A stretch of 64,000 bases of DNA from Argyresthia goedartella (GCA_949825045.1 OX463820.1:7142501-7206500), one strand, 5' to 3'. Counted from the first letter of the stretch, positions 12,401-24,190 are shown. A program made the numbers and translations. The notes: generated from the letters alone by a model not told the origin.

Positions 12401-13394
12401 GCGGTCATTTACTCTTTCAGTCGGCTGTATTAATAGGCCCAGAATTAACATGTTCACCTGTGTGACTTCCCACTTCCGCAGAAACGTTCAGGTCTGTTTG
12501 CGTCTCTCGGATTCTAATCTGAATTAAATATGTATCTGCAACGTAACTAACTGGTTACAGCACTGCTTTGCTTATTTGCTAAGAACTAATTTGCTGCCAA
12601 AAGACCCACTGATAGAATAGAATATGGGATGGTGACCATAGGTTCTGGATCAAAGGACTCAAATACTTCAAGTCATGGCGGACATCTATCCCATATTTAT
12701 TTCGTTGCGACACAACTTCTTATTAGTGCACGTTGAAATAAAAAACTGGTTGCCGAATGATATTTCATGTTTTATTTTATTACAGTTTAAAACTGATGGA
12801 CGTAGTTATGCGTTTGCTAAATGAGCATGATAATGATTAATCTAACAACGCGGAAACTCATAGATCACATCATCATATGCAATATGCATACCAAAGATCC
12901 ATGATATGATATCATATGTTTGTACCGGTATGAATAAATCGGGTCCCATTATATACTTCATTGAATGTACCTTTAATCATTGTACATTTGTAGATTTACA
13001 TGATGTAAGTTAACATATATACCAGTTAATACTATTGCATGACTGACAGTTTTATGAATAATTTATAGCCCCTATTTGGCAAACCCACTAATACCTACAT
13101 AAATGAATTAGTATGATATTTTAGTTTCTATCCGTAAATTCATTCAGAATACAAATGCTTGTGTCTGTTTTTTTTTTTATACCGGTTCAACTCAATTGCA
13201 ACTTGTTTTATGCCGGTTCAACAAACTGAATTTTCTGTTTTTGCTGCCGTTTTGAAGCCAGTAACTCACAAATAAATCCATTATTTCGTAGGCAAGTCAT
13301 TACATCTTTTTTACTGAAATGTGGATTGATCGACTGTTTATAATTTTGCTTATTCTGGCAGTCTCGTTGATTTCGATAGAAAGGAAGATGATGA
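9431..13394. other. Long unassigned AT-rich region
   Basis: No gene, RNA or element is supported. Small frames of 78 and 92 codons (10203-10439, 11309-11587) have no recognisable motifs or coding context. A short GAACATT direct repeat occurs near 10690-10708. Confidence 0.4.
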
Positions 13395-13505
13395 TGGAAT
13401 AATAAAAATAAACCCCATGCCTTCGATGTTATCTATCTGTGACGTCGTTGTTGTCCCACGCACGACACAGACAGGGCATCAGGGTGTATGTGCCTGTTTA
13501 TAAAT
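13395..13505 (+). repeat. Possible SINE (family A) body remnant
   Basis: AATAAACCCCATGCCTTCG, GTGACGTCGTTGTTG and CACGACACAGACAGGGCATC resemble the body of the SINE at 23981-24190 (GTGACGTCGCTGTTTC ... GACACAGGGTATC). The tRNA head is absent. Confidence 0.45.
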
Positions 13506-13539
13506 ATTAATGTTTATGAAGATTTTAGTATTACGTTTA

Positions 13540-13738
13540 TTGACCGAGCGAGCGAAGCGAGCGAAGCGAGCTAAGGGCTCCATTTCGACAAGATAGGAGG
13601 CCGATTTGGCTTTCGTCTGTCTCTATGTCTGTCAGTTCCGGTCTAGGGGCTACAGTTTTCAAGCGATCCTCACCAAACTTGGCACACGTGCTCCTTGAAT
13701 TAAAAGATATTTTTTGTCGAGAGCTTTTCTCGATTTTC

Positions 13739-13771
<33 letters not shown>

Positions 13772-14110
13772 CGGGAGTTATGACTTAAAAATTTTTGTAT
13801 GGGTTTTTTTTTTTTTTCTGAAACCTATCGTGTGGGGTATCAAATTATAGGGCTTCATGAGCCGGTTCTAAAAATATACTACACCATTACCTTTCGGCCG
13901 CCTGTTTTCTATAAATCCAAGAAATATTTTCAAAACATACCATGTTTGGACTCCTTGAAGTAGGATACGGATTAGGATCTATACAGACCATGAGAGTGAG
14001 TGAATGGACTATAACTATTTTCGTGAAAAGTCAATAGATTGTATTTTAAATCGCAAAATGTAGTTTACAAAGTTATTGGTGCGGCTACTTTACTACTTGA
14101 TTTTGATTGA
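13540..14110. repeat. Interspersed repeat with GCGAGCGAA repeats and a 28-G run
   Basis: Starts with tandem GAGCGAGCGAAGCGAGCGAA. A run of 28 consecutive G follows at 13744-13771. Downstream blocks (CTGAAACCTATCG, TTTGGACTCC, AAAGTTATTGGTGCGGCTAC) match those at 53420-53600 and, inverted, 52390-52430. This ties the region to the AAGTGCGAGT repeat class. Confidence 0.6.
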
Positions 14111-14499
14111 ATCTAAAATACTTACCTATAAATAGATTCACAGTCCCCCCTGTTAGCGAGGTCTACTGCCCTATACTGGGCTATACTAGTATTTGTAACG
14201 TTTATTTATTTTTAACGTTGTTTGGTATATCAGAGAGTGTAGATATTTAAGTAAACATTTGTACTTTTATTTGTTTGTTGAAATAATTATTTCAATATGA
14301 TAACAAAATATAGGTATTTAGTATATCCATTAAAAAAAACAACATAATACCCAACAAAGATATCACAAGGTCAACAGGGCGTGGTGGGAACGTGTCTTTT
14401 TTGATTAATATTTGCCTTTCGTTCATAATGATGTTCTATATCAAAATAACTTTAATTGTATTTATTTAATATTGATTAATTCGCTCTCCATATCATTTG

Positions 14500-14600
14500 G
14501 GCTGCACGGCAGTGCCCCCGCCAAGACGCGCAAGCGAAGCGCAAGGGCACTACCTACCTTTTCTCGAAGCGCTTCGTCGAATTTTTGAACCCGCACAACT
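14500..14600. repeat. CG-rich palindromic island
   Basis: GCAGTGCCCCCGCC ... AAGCGAAGCGCAAGGGCAC and CTCGAAGCGCTTCGTCGA form local inverted repeats, in contrast to the AT-rich surroundings. It may be the far end of the 13540 repeat; this is not proven. Confidence 0.4.
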
Positions 14601-14882
14601 TGGGTTTAGATTATAGAAGTTGAACAAAATTCTCGGGATACGATGTCAGTAGTAGGCTCAATATACAAAGAAAGTTTCAATAGCTGCAGCGTGAAGTCGC
14701 AGACGTCGTTTTTAGACTCCTTTGTAATGCTAATTTTTATTTCGATTTTATTTAGATACAGGCTGGTTGAAGTTCCAATTATTCTAGATTCTTATTGGTA
14801 GTTGTCAGTTTTGGCAGGACTGGAAAAAATCATTTTCATTGAGCTGTTCGAGTCGAAGGCATTTTGATGCACATTTTTTTGT

Positions 14883-15221
14883 TTGGCCAGTTTTTGTTCG
14901 CGTTGTGAGTTGTCGTATGAATCTGTTTTGGGCAGCCTTGACGCAAGAAGAATTGACCCTGGTCGTCAAGAATTGACGCCGGCCTTAGCGACTGCTGGCG
15001 TTTTCCCGATATTTCATCCGATATTTCATCTGAAGTCCAAGGCCAGACGTTGGAAGCGATCTACTGCTGGCGTTTTCCCGATATTTCATCCGATATTTCA
15101 TCTGAAGTCAAAGGCCAGACGTTGGAAGCGATCTGGGTATGTATTTGGTGTATATATTCCGTGGTGGCATTTTGGTCGTGTTAGCGTTATTCTGGAACTT
15201 ATCATTATATCTTATTTGTAG
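14883..15221 (+). other. Open frame containing a duplicated 24-residue segment
   Basis: A 112-codon frame that opens with TTG, not ATG. It contains TAGVFPIFHPIFHLKSKA followed by RRWKRS twice in tandem, because a 72-bp DNA unit is duplicated in frame (14991-15062 and 15063-15134, one mismatch). No domain is recognised and no splice or promoter context was found. Most likely a repeat element that happens to be open; a gene is not claimed. Confidence 0.3.
14991..15134. repeat. 72-bp tandem duplication, two units
   Basis: Units begin ACTGCTGGCGTTTTCCCGAT at 14991 and 15063 and differ at one base (AAGTCCAAGG versus AAGTCAAAGG). Confidence 0.95.
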
Positions 15222-15229
15222 CTTTTGGT

Positions 15230-16143
15230 GGAGAGTTGCGCATCGAGCCTTAACCCCAATATTTAAAACCGACACCGCGGACGCATAGTCCTCGCCAAGG
15301 CTTGCTTTGGAGCCCGCGTGAACGAGGAAGTTGGACGCTGGCTTCAGGAAATCCCGTATTTTTGACCCAATCCATATTTTAGTATATTTGAACTGTCGTA
15401 TGTATATTAATTTTAATTTTGTTTCTTAACGCGGCTTCTCTCAAATTCAATCTTTGAACAGGTTTATGTCGTCTATTCATTATATTTTCATCTAAATTCC
15501 TAAAGGCATTTGCACGCAACCGTCAAAGATATTTTCGGCATACTTTTGGGCAATCATTCATATAACCCCTCGTCCATTCCATACGCACTTCATATCCTCC
15601 TCATACAATCATTTCATTGTCACGTCGAGTCCTGGTAAAAGTGCGCATACAGCGTCAAAAGCGCGTTACGAAGGTTTTGATTTCGTATTAAACGAACCAG
15701 CAAATTCAGTGTTCTTTTGCAACGTAGACAAGTTCAGTTTATTATTTTTTCTGGTTTAATTTTCGGTCCTAGACACCTTGTTCGACATTCGGTTGTCATT
15801 AATTATTTTGTTACAAACTCTTGATTTTATTATTAAAATAAATTATACGTGTTTTGTCAGTGAATGTTTATATTTATTTATCACTACATAGCATAGCTCT
15901 TATACTTTAGATTTCATTGATATCTAAAATTCCCCGATTTCGTCACTGACTCACTCACTGATTTTTACCCCCCAACCCCTTAATCTAGGAGATGGAATTT
16001 TGTATGTGACTTCCGCAAATTTTGATGCTAGATGTCTGAAAATTTATAAAGGGACTCTTTATTATAAATAATGAAATACATATTTCAGAACTTAAAGTAA
16101 ATTACCCCCCACACTTTAAATTAGGGGATATAAAATTGTATAC
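15230..16143. other. Noncoding stretch with a TCACTGACTCACTCACTG repeat segment
   Basis: From about 15880 the text (CCCCGATTTCGTCACTGACT, TTTTTACCCCCCAACCCC) resembles a widespread lepidopteran interspersed repeat. Paired blocks near 15960-16140 (CCCCCCA ... TTAAATTAGGGGAT) suggest an internal duplication. No gene. Confidence 0.4.
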
Positions 16144-16372
16144 GAGTCAGTGACGCTGCCTACGAAGCCAAGGGTCCCGGGTTCGAGTCCCGGTGGGGGC
16201 AAATATTTGTTTGATGAGGTCGGATGTTTGTACCCTAGCCATGGTTGTTTATCTATCTAAGTATAATATTTATATACTATGTATGTGTATCATTGTCTAG
16301 TACCCAAGATACAGGGAATCCTAGTTTGGGGCTAGATCAATGTGTGTAAATAATGTCCAAGGTATTATTGAT
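16144..16372 (+). mobile_element. SINE family B, 5'-truncated
   Basis: The tRNA-like head is cut at its A box but keeps a perfect B box (GGGTTCGAGTCCCGG, 16178-16192). The body shows GGGGGCAAATATTTGTTTG and TAGTTTGGGGCTAGATCAA and ends near GTCCAAGGTATTATTGA. The copy at 20656-20911 is close to full length on the other strand. Pol III-type promoter boxes and copy number support a SINE. Confidence 0.85.
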
Positions 16373-16537
16373 CCCGATTCCACAAACATGTATTACGAAT
16401 CGGAAAAAGGCAAAGATGGAGAGTGGGTTATGGAAAAAGGCAAATCTGATGGGCAAGAAATACACTCCAAAACAGAAAGACAAAATGAACAAAAAATAAA
16501 ATATTGTGTTAGGCAAGGCAACTTACAAAAAGAAGTG

Positions 16538-16777
16538 AAATCCCACCAAAAACATTTTCATATAAAATGTTGCCAAGACGAGACCATATGGCTCGCTCGG
16601 TAGCGAAACGACCAAGCCACATTATTTCGACTAAGGTGTACAGTTTATAAAGTTAGGGCTTTGTAGGGTTAGGGCGTACAGTTAGAAGCTTGGCCCTACA
16701 TGAGATCTGATAACTTTTTGACAGATAGATGGTCTCGTCTTGGCATCTTTTTACATGAAAATGTTTTAGGTGGGATT
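16538..16777. mobile_element. MITE with about 50-bp inverted repeats
   Basis: The left arm (16538-16587) has AAATCCCACCAAAAACATTT and TTGCCAAGACGAGACCAT. The right arm (16729-16777) is its imperfect reverse complement. The middle contains GGCTCGCTCGGTAGCGAAAC. No coding capacity; the 87-codon frame running in from the SINE is a chance fusion. Confidence 0.7.
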
Positions 16778-16947
16778 ATTTATTCTCAGACTATTAAAAT
16801 TCTGGAAACATCGATTCATGCTGTTTTGATCAGCCGATTAGCAGTTTCCAATGCAAATAAGCTCTCCAAATAACCTTAAAGACAAAATTCTTCATGTTGA
16901 TCCTGCACATCGTCTATGTATTGGTACATATATATGCTACGACCAAG

Positions 16948-17390
16948 ATAATAATTCGGTTATTATGCATACTAACCGGCTATTATTCATACTTACCAAT
17001 ATCGATGGTTAAAGTAATTAATACAGCAAGATTTACCACATTAACCGGTTACTATATATAATCACCACACGTCCGTGGGGAATATGATTATTACTGCTTT
17101 GCAAAGCTAATATCAGGGCAAAACACTGCGGTAGTTTAGGTGAAGGATAAAGGGGGTAAAAAATACAAAAATAAATACACTTAAGCACACATAAAATATT
17201 TTATACCTATACCTATCTGATAGATATCCTATGCAATACTGTGCATTAGACAGACAATATTTAGAAGAATTGAACTATTTGTATTATTTTAAGTTTAATA
17301 AACCATATTTGTTAACCGTCTTATTACTTCCACAAAACCCTCTTGGTGAGTATTAATAATAACCGGTTAGAGTATGTAATTCATCGGACA
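16948..17390. mobile_element. MITE-like element (ACCGGTTATTATT ends) with inverted hairpin-core half
   Basis: Arms: CATACTAACCGGCTATTATTCATAC at the left (about 16967-16992) pairs imperfectly with GTATTAATAATAACCGG ... GTATG at the right (about 17350-17377). At 17109-17157 the reverse complement of the hairpin-core right half appears: the minus strand reads CCCCCTTTATCCTTC, ACCTAAACTACCGCAGTG, TTTTGCCCTGATATT. The outer limits are uncertain. Confidence 0.5.
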
Positions 17391-17450
17391 TGAATACTTA
17401 CCGGTAATTATATATATATATTCTTACCGGATTTATTGAGTTGACCGTAA

Positions 17451-17835
17451 CATATATATGTCAGCGTCACATTGTCAAAACCGTTAGTTTATAAACTAAC
17501 GCGTTAGTTTTTAAACTATCGACAAATTGTGAACCAAACCGACAGGGTTTATAATTTACGTTTCTTTTGTTCTTTCATGTCAATCTAACACGAAGATTAT
17601 TCGGGGGCTTCGCTGCGCTCTAGTCTTCACCTGCTACCACAGTATTTGCCCATATATTTCCTTTGCAATTCAAGTTTTAACCAGTTTACAATTTAACGGT
17701 TTTATTATAAACTAACGCGTCATATCATAAGCAGCACGGTACAGTTTACAATTTATCGATAGTTTGTTAACTAACGATAAAAAACGTTAGATTATAAACT
17801 AGCGGTTTTGACAATCTTACGGTGACATATATATG
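17451..17835. mobile_element. MITE family with nested GTTAG..CTAAC palindromes, copy 1
   Basis: Inverted ends of about 50 bp: CATATATATGTCAGCGTCAC on the left against GGTGACATATATATG on the right, continuing inward through TTGTCAAAACCG. Inside are several copies of the 18-mer palindrome GTTAGTTTATAAACTAAC and variants, plus a hairpin core at 17585-17650 that has lost the GCCCCC inner strand. The sister copy is at 62809-63206. No ORF. Confidence 0.75.
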
Positions 17836-17959
17836 ATAAAATAATTGATATTTATACAGTAGTTCCAAAAAGTACTTACCGAATACTCGTTAAGTGGTGA
17901 CTTTGCCAATCAACTCACATTTACAAGCAGTGTATGTAAATAACACTAAACCCTATTAA

Positions 17960-18164
17960 TTATTTACATATAGGCACTAACATTGCTTCTATTCCCACAC
18001 TAGGAGACCCTGTGTCGTAGGAACCAGAAACAGCGACGTCACACACATATAAACATCCAAGTCCTGGGTTTTGTTTTCTTTCTTTTATCCCCAGCCGGGG
18101 ATCGAACCCGGGACTTCTCGCATGGTAGGCTGAACCGCAACCGCAGAGCCACAGAGGTCGTCAT
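17960..18164 (-). mobile_element. SINE family A
   Basis: On the minus strand the head begins ACGACCTCTGTGGCTCTGCG with a B-box-like GGGTTCGATCCCCGG. A short A/T-rich linker and a body containing GTGTGTGACGTCGCTGTTTC follow. It matches 23981-24190 on the plus strand along nearly the whole length. The minus-strand 70-codon frame here is an artefact of the SINE. Confidence 0.85.
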
Positions 18165-20017
18165 ACATAGCAAAGATATAATTTACATTGTCTGTAAATA
18201 CATTGCAACCGCTGTCGCAGAATACTTGAATAGTTAAGAAGTGATATAAATAGTAGAGGAGACTGAACTCGTTTCTTGTTGTGACATCTGAATGCATTTT
18301 TTGTTAATTTCTTTGCCATAATCTTCCTCGGCTAGCAGACAAGCCCTCGCTTTGGGTTTTTGCGTTCGTCTGAGAATTTGACAAGCTGCATGCGATTTGC
18401 CTGCACATTATGCACGGCATTGTAAACAGCGAACACTTTTGTTACCTTCATCATGTCATGTCGCAAGTTTTGTCGTACTACTAAAGCACTCGCATCTTTT
18501 CATTAATTCTTAATATTGCCGTCGTAAAATCAATTAGGACGACTAGACGACTAGAAGACTAGCTCAAAACACGAATGTTGCTGCAACAGGAAATCTTGGT
18601 TATGATGATAGCGAACTACTAAACGTATTCCCAGTACAAACAAGTGTAGCAAGGTTATAAATTAAGCTTAAATGTGCAAACATGGAACTGCTAGATGGAG
18701 TAGTTACGAAGTTATTCAATGCCAGTGCTTGCTGCCAATTCTGAAGATATGATCAGCGGCTTCGCCTTTGCAGAATTTCAGAATTGCCGCATCGATTCCC
18801 AACAAGTTTCAAACAGCATGCTTATTCTAAAACTAAAATAGAGTTAACGTTTGAAAATAGCAATTCCCTTAGAATGTTTTTATCTCGTATTCCTCGGTTC
18901 GTATCTCTGTTTTCTTTACATAGAAGAACGAATTTCCGTTTATCGTACAGTGTATTAATGTCTGGTATAATGTAATAGTACTTACTTACATTACAATATT
19001 GTATGTGTGTGGCCTGTCTTCATACTCAAGTATCGAAGTATCATATCTTCTCATATACAAAGCTTACATTACAATATTGTATGTGTGTGGCCTGTCTTCA
19101 TACTCAAGTATCGAAGTATCATATCTTCTCATATACAAAGATGTGGTTTTATTACTTGCATTTCAATGATTGCTTTCTCTGTTGCAACTATTGAATATTC
19201 AATGAGGACTAGATTTTAAGAATCTCTAACAATTATCTAACTTCCTCTTGATTTGCATTCTTCAACTTAATTAACACACTTAAGTAACTAGTCAATCAAG
19301 TAGGTAATGAAAAGAACGTAAACAGGCATGATAGTCAGCAGATTCCGCAGTCATAACTAAACGAATTAAAATGACTTTGAAAATTATTCTATTGAGAATT
19401 CTAACTCGTCTCACACATACATTTCTTTGTTTACATTCTTTTAAATACCTACTTGTCATAATTATAGAACATTTACTTCTTTCATTGCGTATATAAAGTT
19501 ATTTGTATGTAAATTGCTTATACAAGCGTGTATTCATAACAAAATTATGCAATCTTATAAATAGACCGTATTTCACCCTATTCTCTCTTTTCTGTTTATA
19601 TTGATTGTTTATAAACACATAAAGATAAATAAATCTTTGTTCGTAAAATCAGTACCAATAGCAATTACTAATTTAGCAAATAATCGGAGTATCTACGTAA
19701 ACAATGACGATTGTGTTAGAAACAATCAACCTGATCTGCTCTTCAGACTAAAAAATCAGAAGAAAATATTCTGTGAGCAAGAATGTCTGTATCTTCGTGC
19801 CATTTGGCAGCGTCAGTCGTTGGCCAATTAATCGAGTCATGCGACGCACGCGCAGTGTTCGAGTATTGAGTTTCTTATCAAGATAAAATGCGCTGTTTAT
19901 GCGAGTCCTGTGTAATAGAAGGCGATAGAAGAATATGCTAGTATTTGTATCTTTGGTTAGTCAAACGCAAATCTTTCGACGATATCATAGAGACAGAATG
20001 ATTGAATCGTTGGCTAT
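18165..20017. other. Noncoding region with one tandem duplication
   Basis: AT-rich; small frames (for example 18784-18975 and 19601-19831) have no recognisable motifs. Apart from the 78-bp duplication at 18985-19140, no feature is supported. Confidence 0.4.
18985..19140. repeat. 78-bp tandem duplication, perfect
   Basis: The two units, 18985-19062 and 19063-19140, are identical and begin CTTACATTACAATATTGTAT. The identity points to a recent event. Confidence 0.97.
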
Positions 20018-20323
20018 ACATAATGTTGTTCTGTAAAGTTACACCCGACTCAGGGGTAGTCATTTACAAAGCAAAAAAAATACGGTAAAAATACCTAAAA
20101 AAACATTAAATTGTGGCCTTATATTATATTGCTTGCTACCGCGCAACCGCGCTCGCAATATTGCGTTTCCGCATTATGCGATTATTTCAGGCAGGACAGA
20201 TTCAACACGCTAATTTTTGAAGCATAATTATGCGAAGGATTTTTTTTAATATATTTTAGTTACAAGCGATATGTAAACTTATCGTCCCTGTGCCGGACGT
20301 AACTTTACAAAACAATATTATGC
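20018..20323. mobile_element. MITE with about 50-bp inverted repeats (GTTTTGTAAAGTTAC)
   Basis: Left arm ACATAATGTTGTTCTGTAAA (20018 on) pairs with the right arm TTTACAAAACAATATTATGC (ending 20323), and the pairing continues inward to TAGTCATTTAC / GTAAACTTATCG. No ORF. The target duplication may be TA but is not clear. Confidence 0.65.
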
Positions 20324-20349
20324 TTCTGGAAAAGTATACAAATGCACAC

Positions 20350-21942
20350 ACAGGCTAGGTAACGTAGTAAAAGTGAGTCCATTGTTCAAGGGCATAGGTA
20401 AAAAACACTACCCAAGCCACTATCGCCCAATATCCATCATACCGGCCATAGCAAAGATCCTAGAGAATGGCCTCAGCTCATGTCTCACCGACTATCCCGC
20501 GAACACCTCTGCCCTCAAGGACCGGCAGTTTGATTACCGTAAAGGACGCTCCACCACCCAGCTAGCAAGAGAGGTAGTGCGCTCGTGAGCGACACCAGGC
20601 CGTCGCGGTGCTCTTCAGTGATCTCTCGAAAGCATTCGATGTTGCAGATCACAATAATAATAATAATACCTTGGACACTATTTACACATATTGTTCTAGC
20701 CCCAAACTAGGATTCTCTGTATCTTGGGTACTAGACAACGATACACACATACTTATATAGATAAATAATATACTTAGATAGATAAACAACCATGACTAGG
20801 GTAGAAACATCCGTTCTCGTCAAACAAATATTTGCCCCCACCGGGACTCGAACCCGGGACCCTTGGCTTCGTAGGCAGAGTCACTGCCGACTCGGCCATT
20901 CGGGTCGTCAGTCACAATGTCCTGCACATGAAGCTCCAGCACTACGGGATTGCCGGACCGGCCTTAGCGTTGCCCACGAGTTTCATGCGCGAAAGAACGC
21001 ATTTTGTAGTCGGAGCAGCGGGGACTGTAAAGTCGGTCGGTCTCTCGACATATATGGGGACTACCACAGGGATCGTCAAGAACATTGCGTTTTCCCTGCT
21101 TCTAAATAAGTTACCCAGCGCCGTTGTCGGAGGTGAAATATATTAATTTGCCGACGATGTAGCCGCAGTAGTGACTACTCCGACCACAGCACCGACAATA
21201 GCAATGCTGGAAATACAACTTAACTCAGTGGCCAGCTGGATCTGCCGTAGGTTTCGCCAAAATGCATTATTATTGAATACGACCAAAACACACCTTATTA
21301 AATTTGATCTTTCCGGGCATCAAAGACCTAATCTGGCTGTCGAAGTCCCCGCCGAAGCCGAAGCCCTTTTCTGGGCTTTATGGTAGATCAAGCGCTAACG
21401 TGGGACGCACGCTTAGATAAACTTCGCGCTCAGTCGGCTGTCATCTACGCTCCCAGCAGAGTCGATGCGCACGTGCTACTACGCGACGGTGCACTCGCTG
21501 CTGCAGTACGGCGGCCTGGAGCTGTGGGCGCGCGCGGCGCAGTGGCAGCGCGTGCTCATGTTACGGAGAGGCGCCGTGCGGCCGCTGGCGAGAGTACCCT
21601 GCGACTAATCTGCGAGCCTGCACTTCAAACATCTACCAATTCTCACACTAACCTTCTCATTTTCCAAGTAGCCATTTATGTGCGTGAGAATGTAGACCAA
21701 TACAAACGACTTGAGTATGGCATAAATACGAGACACGCAGCTCCAACAAGCTGGCTACAATTATGCACAAGCTTGCTACAACAAGCAAGACGATCCATAT
21801 TATGGGTCCGTTGTCTACAACAAGTTACCTGAAGCTATGACTGCGGAGCACCGAGTATGCCCATCTTTAAACTATGGTTGAAAGGATGGCTTACCGAGAA
21901 GACCCTATACAGCTACGATGAATTTCTGAAATTAAATGACTA
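20350..21942 (+). pseudogene. Jockey/CR1-like LINE, split by a SINE
   Basis: Reverse-transcriptase blocks in order: SPLFKGIGKKHYPSHYRPIS (about 20377-20436), DYRKGRSTTQLAREVVRS ending in a stop at 20588, AFDVADHN broken by the SINE at 20656-20911, HNVLHMKLQHYGI (20916 on), FADDVAAVVTT (about 21150), and RRFRQNALLLNTTKTHLIKF (about 21250-21305). The distal part (21380-21832) is GC-rich, with LLQYGGLELWARAAQWQRVL in a shifted frame. The 3' end is near TGAATTTCTGAAATTAAATG, abutting the next repeat. Several stops and frameshifts make it inactive. The removed catalytic context (FADD) is still readable. Confidence 0.85.
20656..20911 (-). mobile_element. SINE family B inserted in a LINE, with 7-bp target duplication
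   Basis: The minus strand starts GACCCGAATGGCCGAGTCGG, has the B box GGGTTCGAGTCCCGG and ends in an ATT trinucleotide tail. TCACAAT occurs on both sides (20649-20655 and 20912-20918). The LINE frame is continuous (VADHNVLHMK) if one TCACAAT and the SINE are ignored, which confirms the insertion. Two frames of about 105 codons crossing it are artefacts. Confidence 0.93.
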
Positions 21943-21944
21943 AC

Positions 21945-22590
21945 CCTTTTTAGGGTTCCGTAGAGAAACAAGGAACCCTTAAAGTTTCGTCAAGTCTGTC
22001 TGTCCGTACGTCCGTCCGTATGTCACAGCAACTATATGCAGAAACTATTAGGACTGCACATTTGAAACTTGGTATTTAGATGTATTCTGTAAACCGCTTT
22101 ACGATTTTATACAAAAATTGAAAAATTTAAATAATTAAAGGGGGGCTCCCCATACATGGAACTGAAACCAAATTATTATTTTTTCATTAAACCTATATGT
22201 GAAGGGTGTCTATAGATAGGTCTTTAAAAATGACGTCGCGGTTCCTCAAACTACTTTTCCTCAAAGTAATACGTTAAAGAGACAGACCCTTCCAAAGTGG
22301 AAAAATATGTGTGTGTGTGTGTCTAACTTTTAAAGTAAGAGAGTGAAAAATCTACAAAAAAATATATGCTGTGTATCTCAATACACACTTTTAATAAAAA
22401 TTGGTTTGAGCAAAATAAAATAAGCAGTTTTTAAGATATAACACATTTATTAAAAACCGCAAAGATAACTTTGACATTCATACAAACACTATAAAAAACA
22501 AAGTTACGATACAAACATCTAGTCACATAATTACTTGCTACAACGGAACCTTTCATGGGCGAGTCCGACTTGCACTTGGCTACTTTTTAT
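21945..22590 (-). repeat. Near full-length Lepidoptera-type interspersed repeat (646 bp)
   Basis: Starts CCTTTTTAGGGTTCCGTAGA, has GTCTGTCTGTCCGTACGTCC, and ends GGCGAGTCCGACTTGCACTT. It matches 48162-48805 (644 bp) in the opposite orientation along its length. The matching lengths support true ends. Non-coding. Confidence 0.85.
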
Positions 22591-23590
22591 CAAATCGATG
22601 ACACCATTATTACAATGACTATGTGTTTGACATACCTATATTCCATTAATGTAACATTATTCATAGTGGAATTTATTAATTTAATAAATTTTCAATGACG
22701 TGTTTATTATTGCTTATTTACAATTTATTGATTTTTAGTTAATCAATTACCTATGTGTCTTACATAGTGATTAAAATATTATACTAATTTTATGAATCCT
22801 GGGTTAATAATATACACTATGATTTCATGTTTCATTTAATATTCCTTATACGACTTGTAATAAATAAATATGTTTATCTTTTACTTTGTTCTCATGTATG
22901 AGAGACGTCATTTCTGACTGTTTCTATTTTCGATATATTTTCTGCGTATTTGGATTCGACCACCGCACCGCTCCGGATCGTTCCTGTCACAGAGGATCTC
23001 GCTGGCGGTGCAGCGCGGTAATGCTGCTGGTTTAATAGGCACGTTTGTTGCGGCCGTTTCTTGGGACGCTTTATTTTTATAGATATGTATTTTGTTTCTT
23101 AAGTTTAGTTATGACAAAGCGTTCGGCGGATTTATGCCATTGTATGTTATTGTATTTAAATTAATTGTATAATGTGTTATTATTAATTTAGATAAAATGG
23201 ATGATATAATTTAGAAACCCAACTTTCTCGTTATATTTACGATTGCTTACTCTGTTATCAATTATCATGCATTTTTTTGTGTTTTCATGTTTTCCCTGCC
23301 TGCTTGCATATATATATGCTATATTATATGTAGATGACGTGCCATTCAAACTACAACAACGTCGTTTCAAAGTCTAGCTTGTTCGTTTTGAGTGTGATGT
23401 CGTCTCAAACTGTGTCATGGTGTAATGAATACTTTCCCAGCAAGCCCAGTGTGACTAGGTTCAGGCTTTTAGTATTTGAATTAATTTAGTGTTATTTCTC
23501 GTAAGGCGAGGATTATAGATTCGTTTTATATTTATTTTATAGCTATTGTAGTATATTTTTTTCATTTTATGGATATTATATATAATTTTA
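22591..23590. other. Noncoding stretch with a short GC-rich patch
   Basis: AT-rich except 22960-23060 (CCACCGCACCGCTCCGGATC, TGGCGGTGCAGCGCGGTAAT). Part may be the upstream region of the LINE that starts near 23600, but no coding similarity is visible. Confidence 0.35.
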
Positions 23591-23980
23591 CAGATAGTCT
23601 TTTCTCATGCTCTTCTACCGTTTGGCTCTCTTGGCGCGGGAGGAGTCGACTCGCTGGCGGGCGCGTCACTGTCTGTTGGGCTCTACTCACTTTCAACCAC
23701 ATTGTACTCCCTCTCTCTCGATCTCATGATTATTTCCAACACAGCCAAGGTGGTTTCTCATGGTCAGCTTACCGTTCCCTTCTCTCACCACGATCTGGTT
23801 TATCTTTCATACATAGTTAGGTCCCTTAAGCGCAAAGTCAAATTTATGGATATTCGGAGCTTCAAAGGTGTGGACCTCGACATCCTTAAATCTGATGCCT
23901 CATCTGTTGATTGGACCCCTGTCATCACTTGTGAGACCGTTGATGACAAAATCCTGAAGTTCAATTCCGTGTGAAATTGA

Positions 23981-24190
23981 CGACCTCTGTGGCGCAGCGG
24001 ATGTGGCTCTGCCGACCATGCGAGAGGTCCCGGGTTAGATCCCCGGTTGGGGATAAAGAAAAAAAAAACCCCAGGTCTTGGATATTTATGTGTGTGTGAC
24101 GTCGCTGTTTCTGGTTCGCACGACACAGGGTATCCCAGTGTGGGACCAGAAGCAATGTATGTGCATGTAATAAATGTTTACGTATGTATG
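23981..24190 (+). mobile_element. SINE family A inserted in a LINE
   Basis: The head CGACCTCTGTGGCGCAGCGG and the B-box-like GTCCCGGGTTAGATCC are followed by an A-rich linker, GTGTGTGACGTCGCTGTTTC and TGTGGGACCAGAAGCAATGT. It separates two parts of the LINE endonuclease region. A TCAATT is present on both sides but the duplication is not clean. Confidence 0.9.

Noticed and set aside
16144..16200. A tRNA gene (good B box)
   Set aside because: The head is truncated at the A box and followed by a body shared with other SINE copies.
20792..21146. Two overlapping frames of about 105 codons
   Set aside because: They read across a SINE and its junction with a LINE in the antisense or wrong frame.
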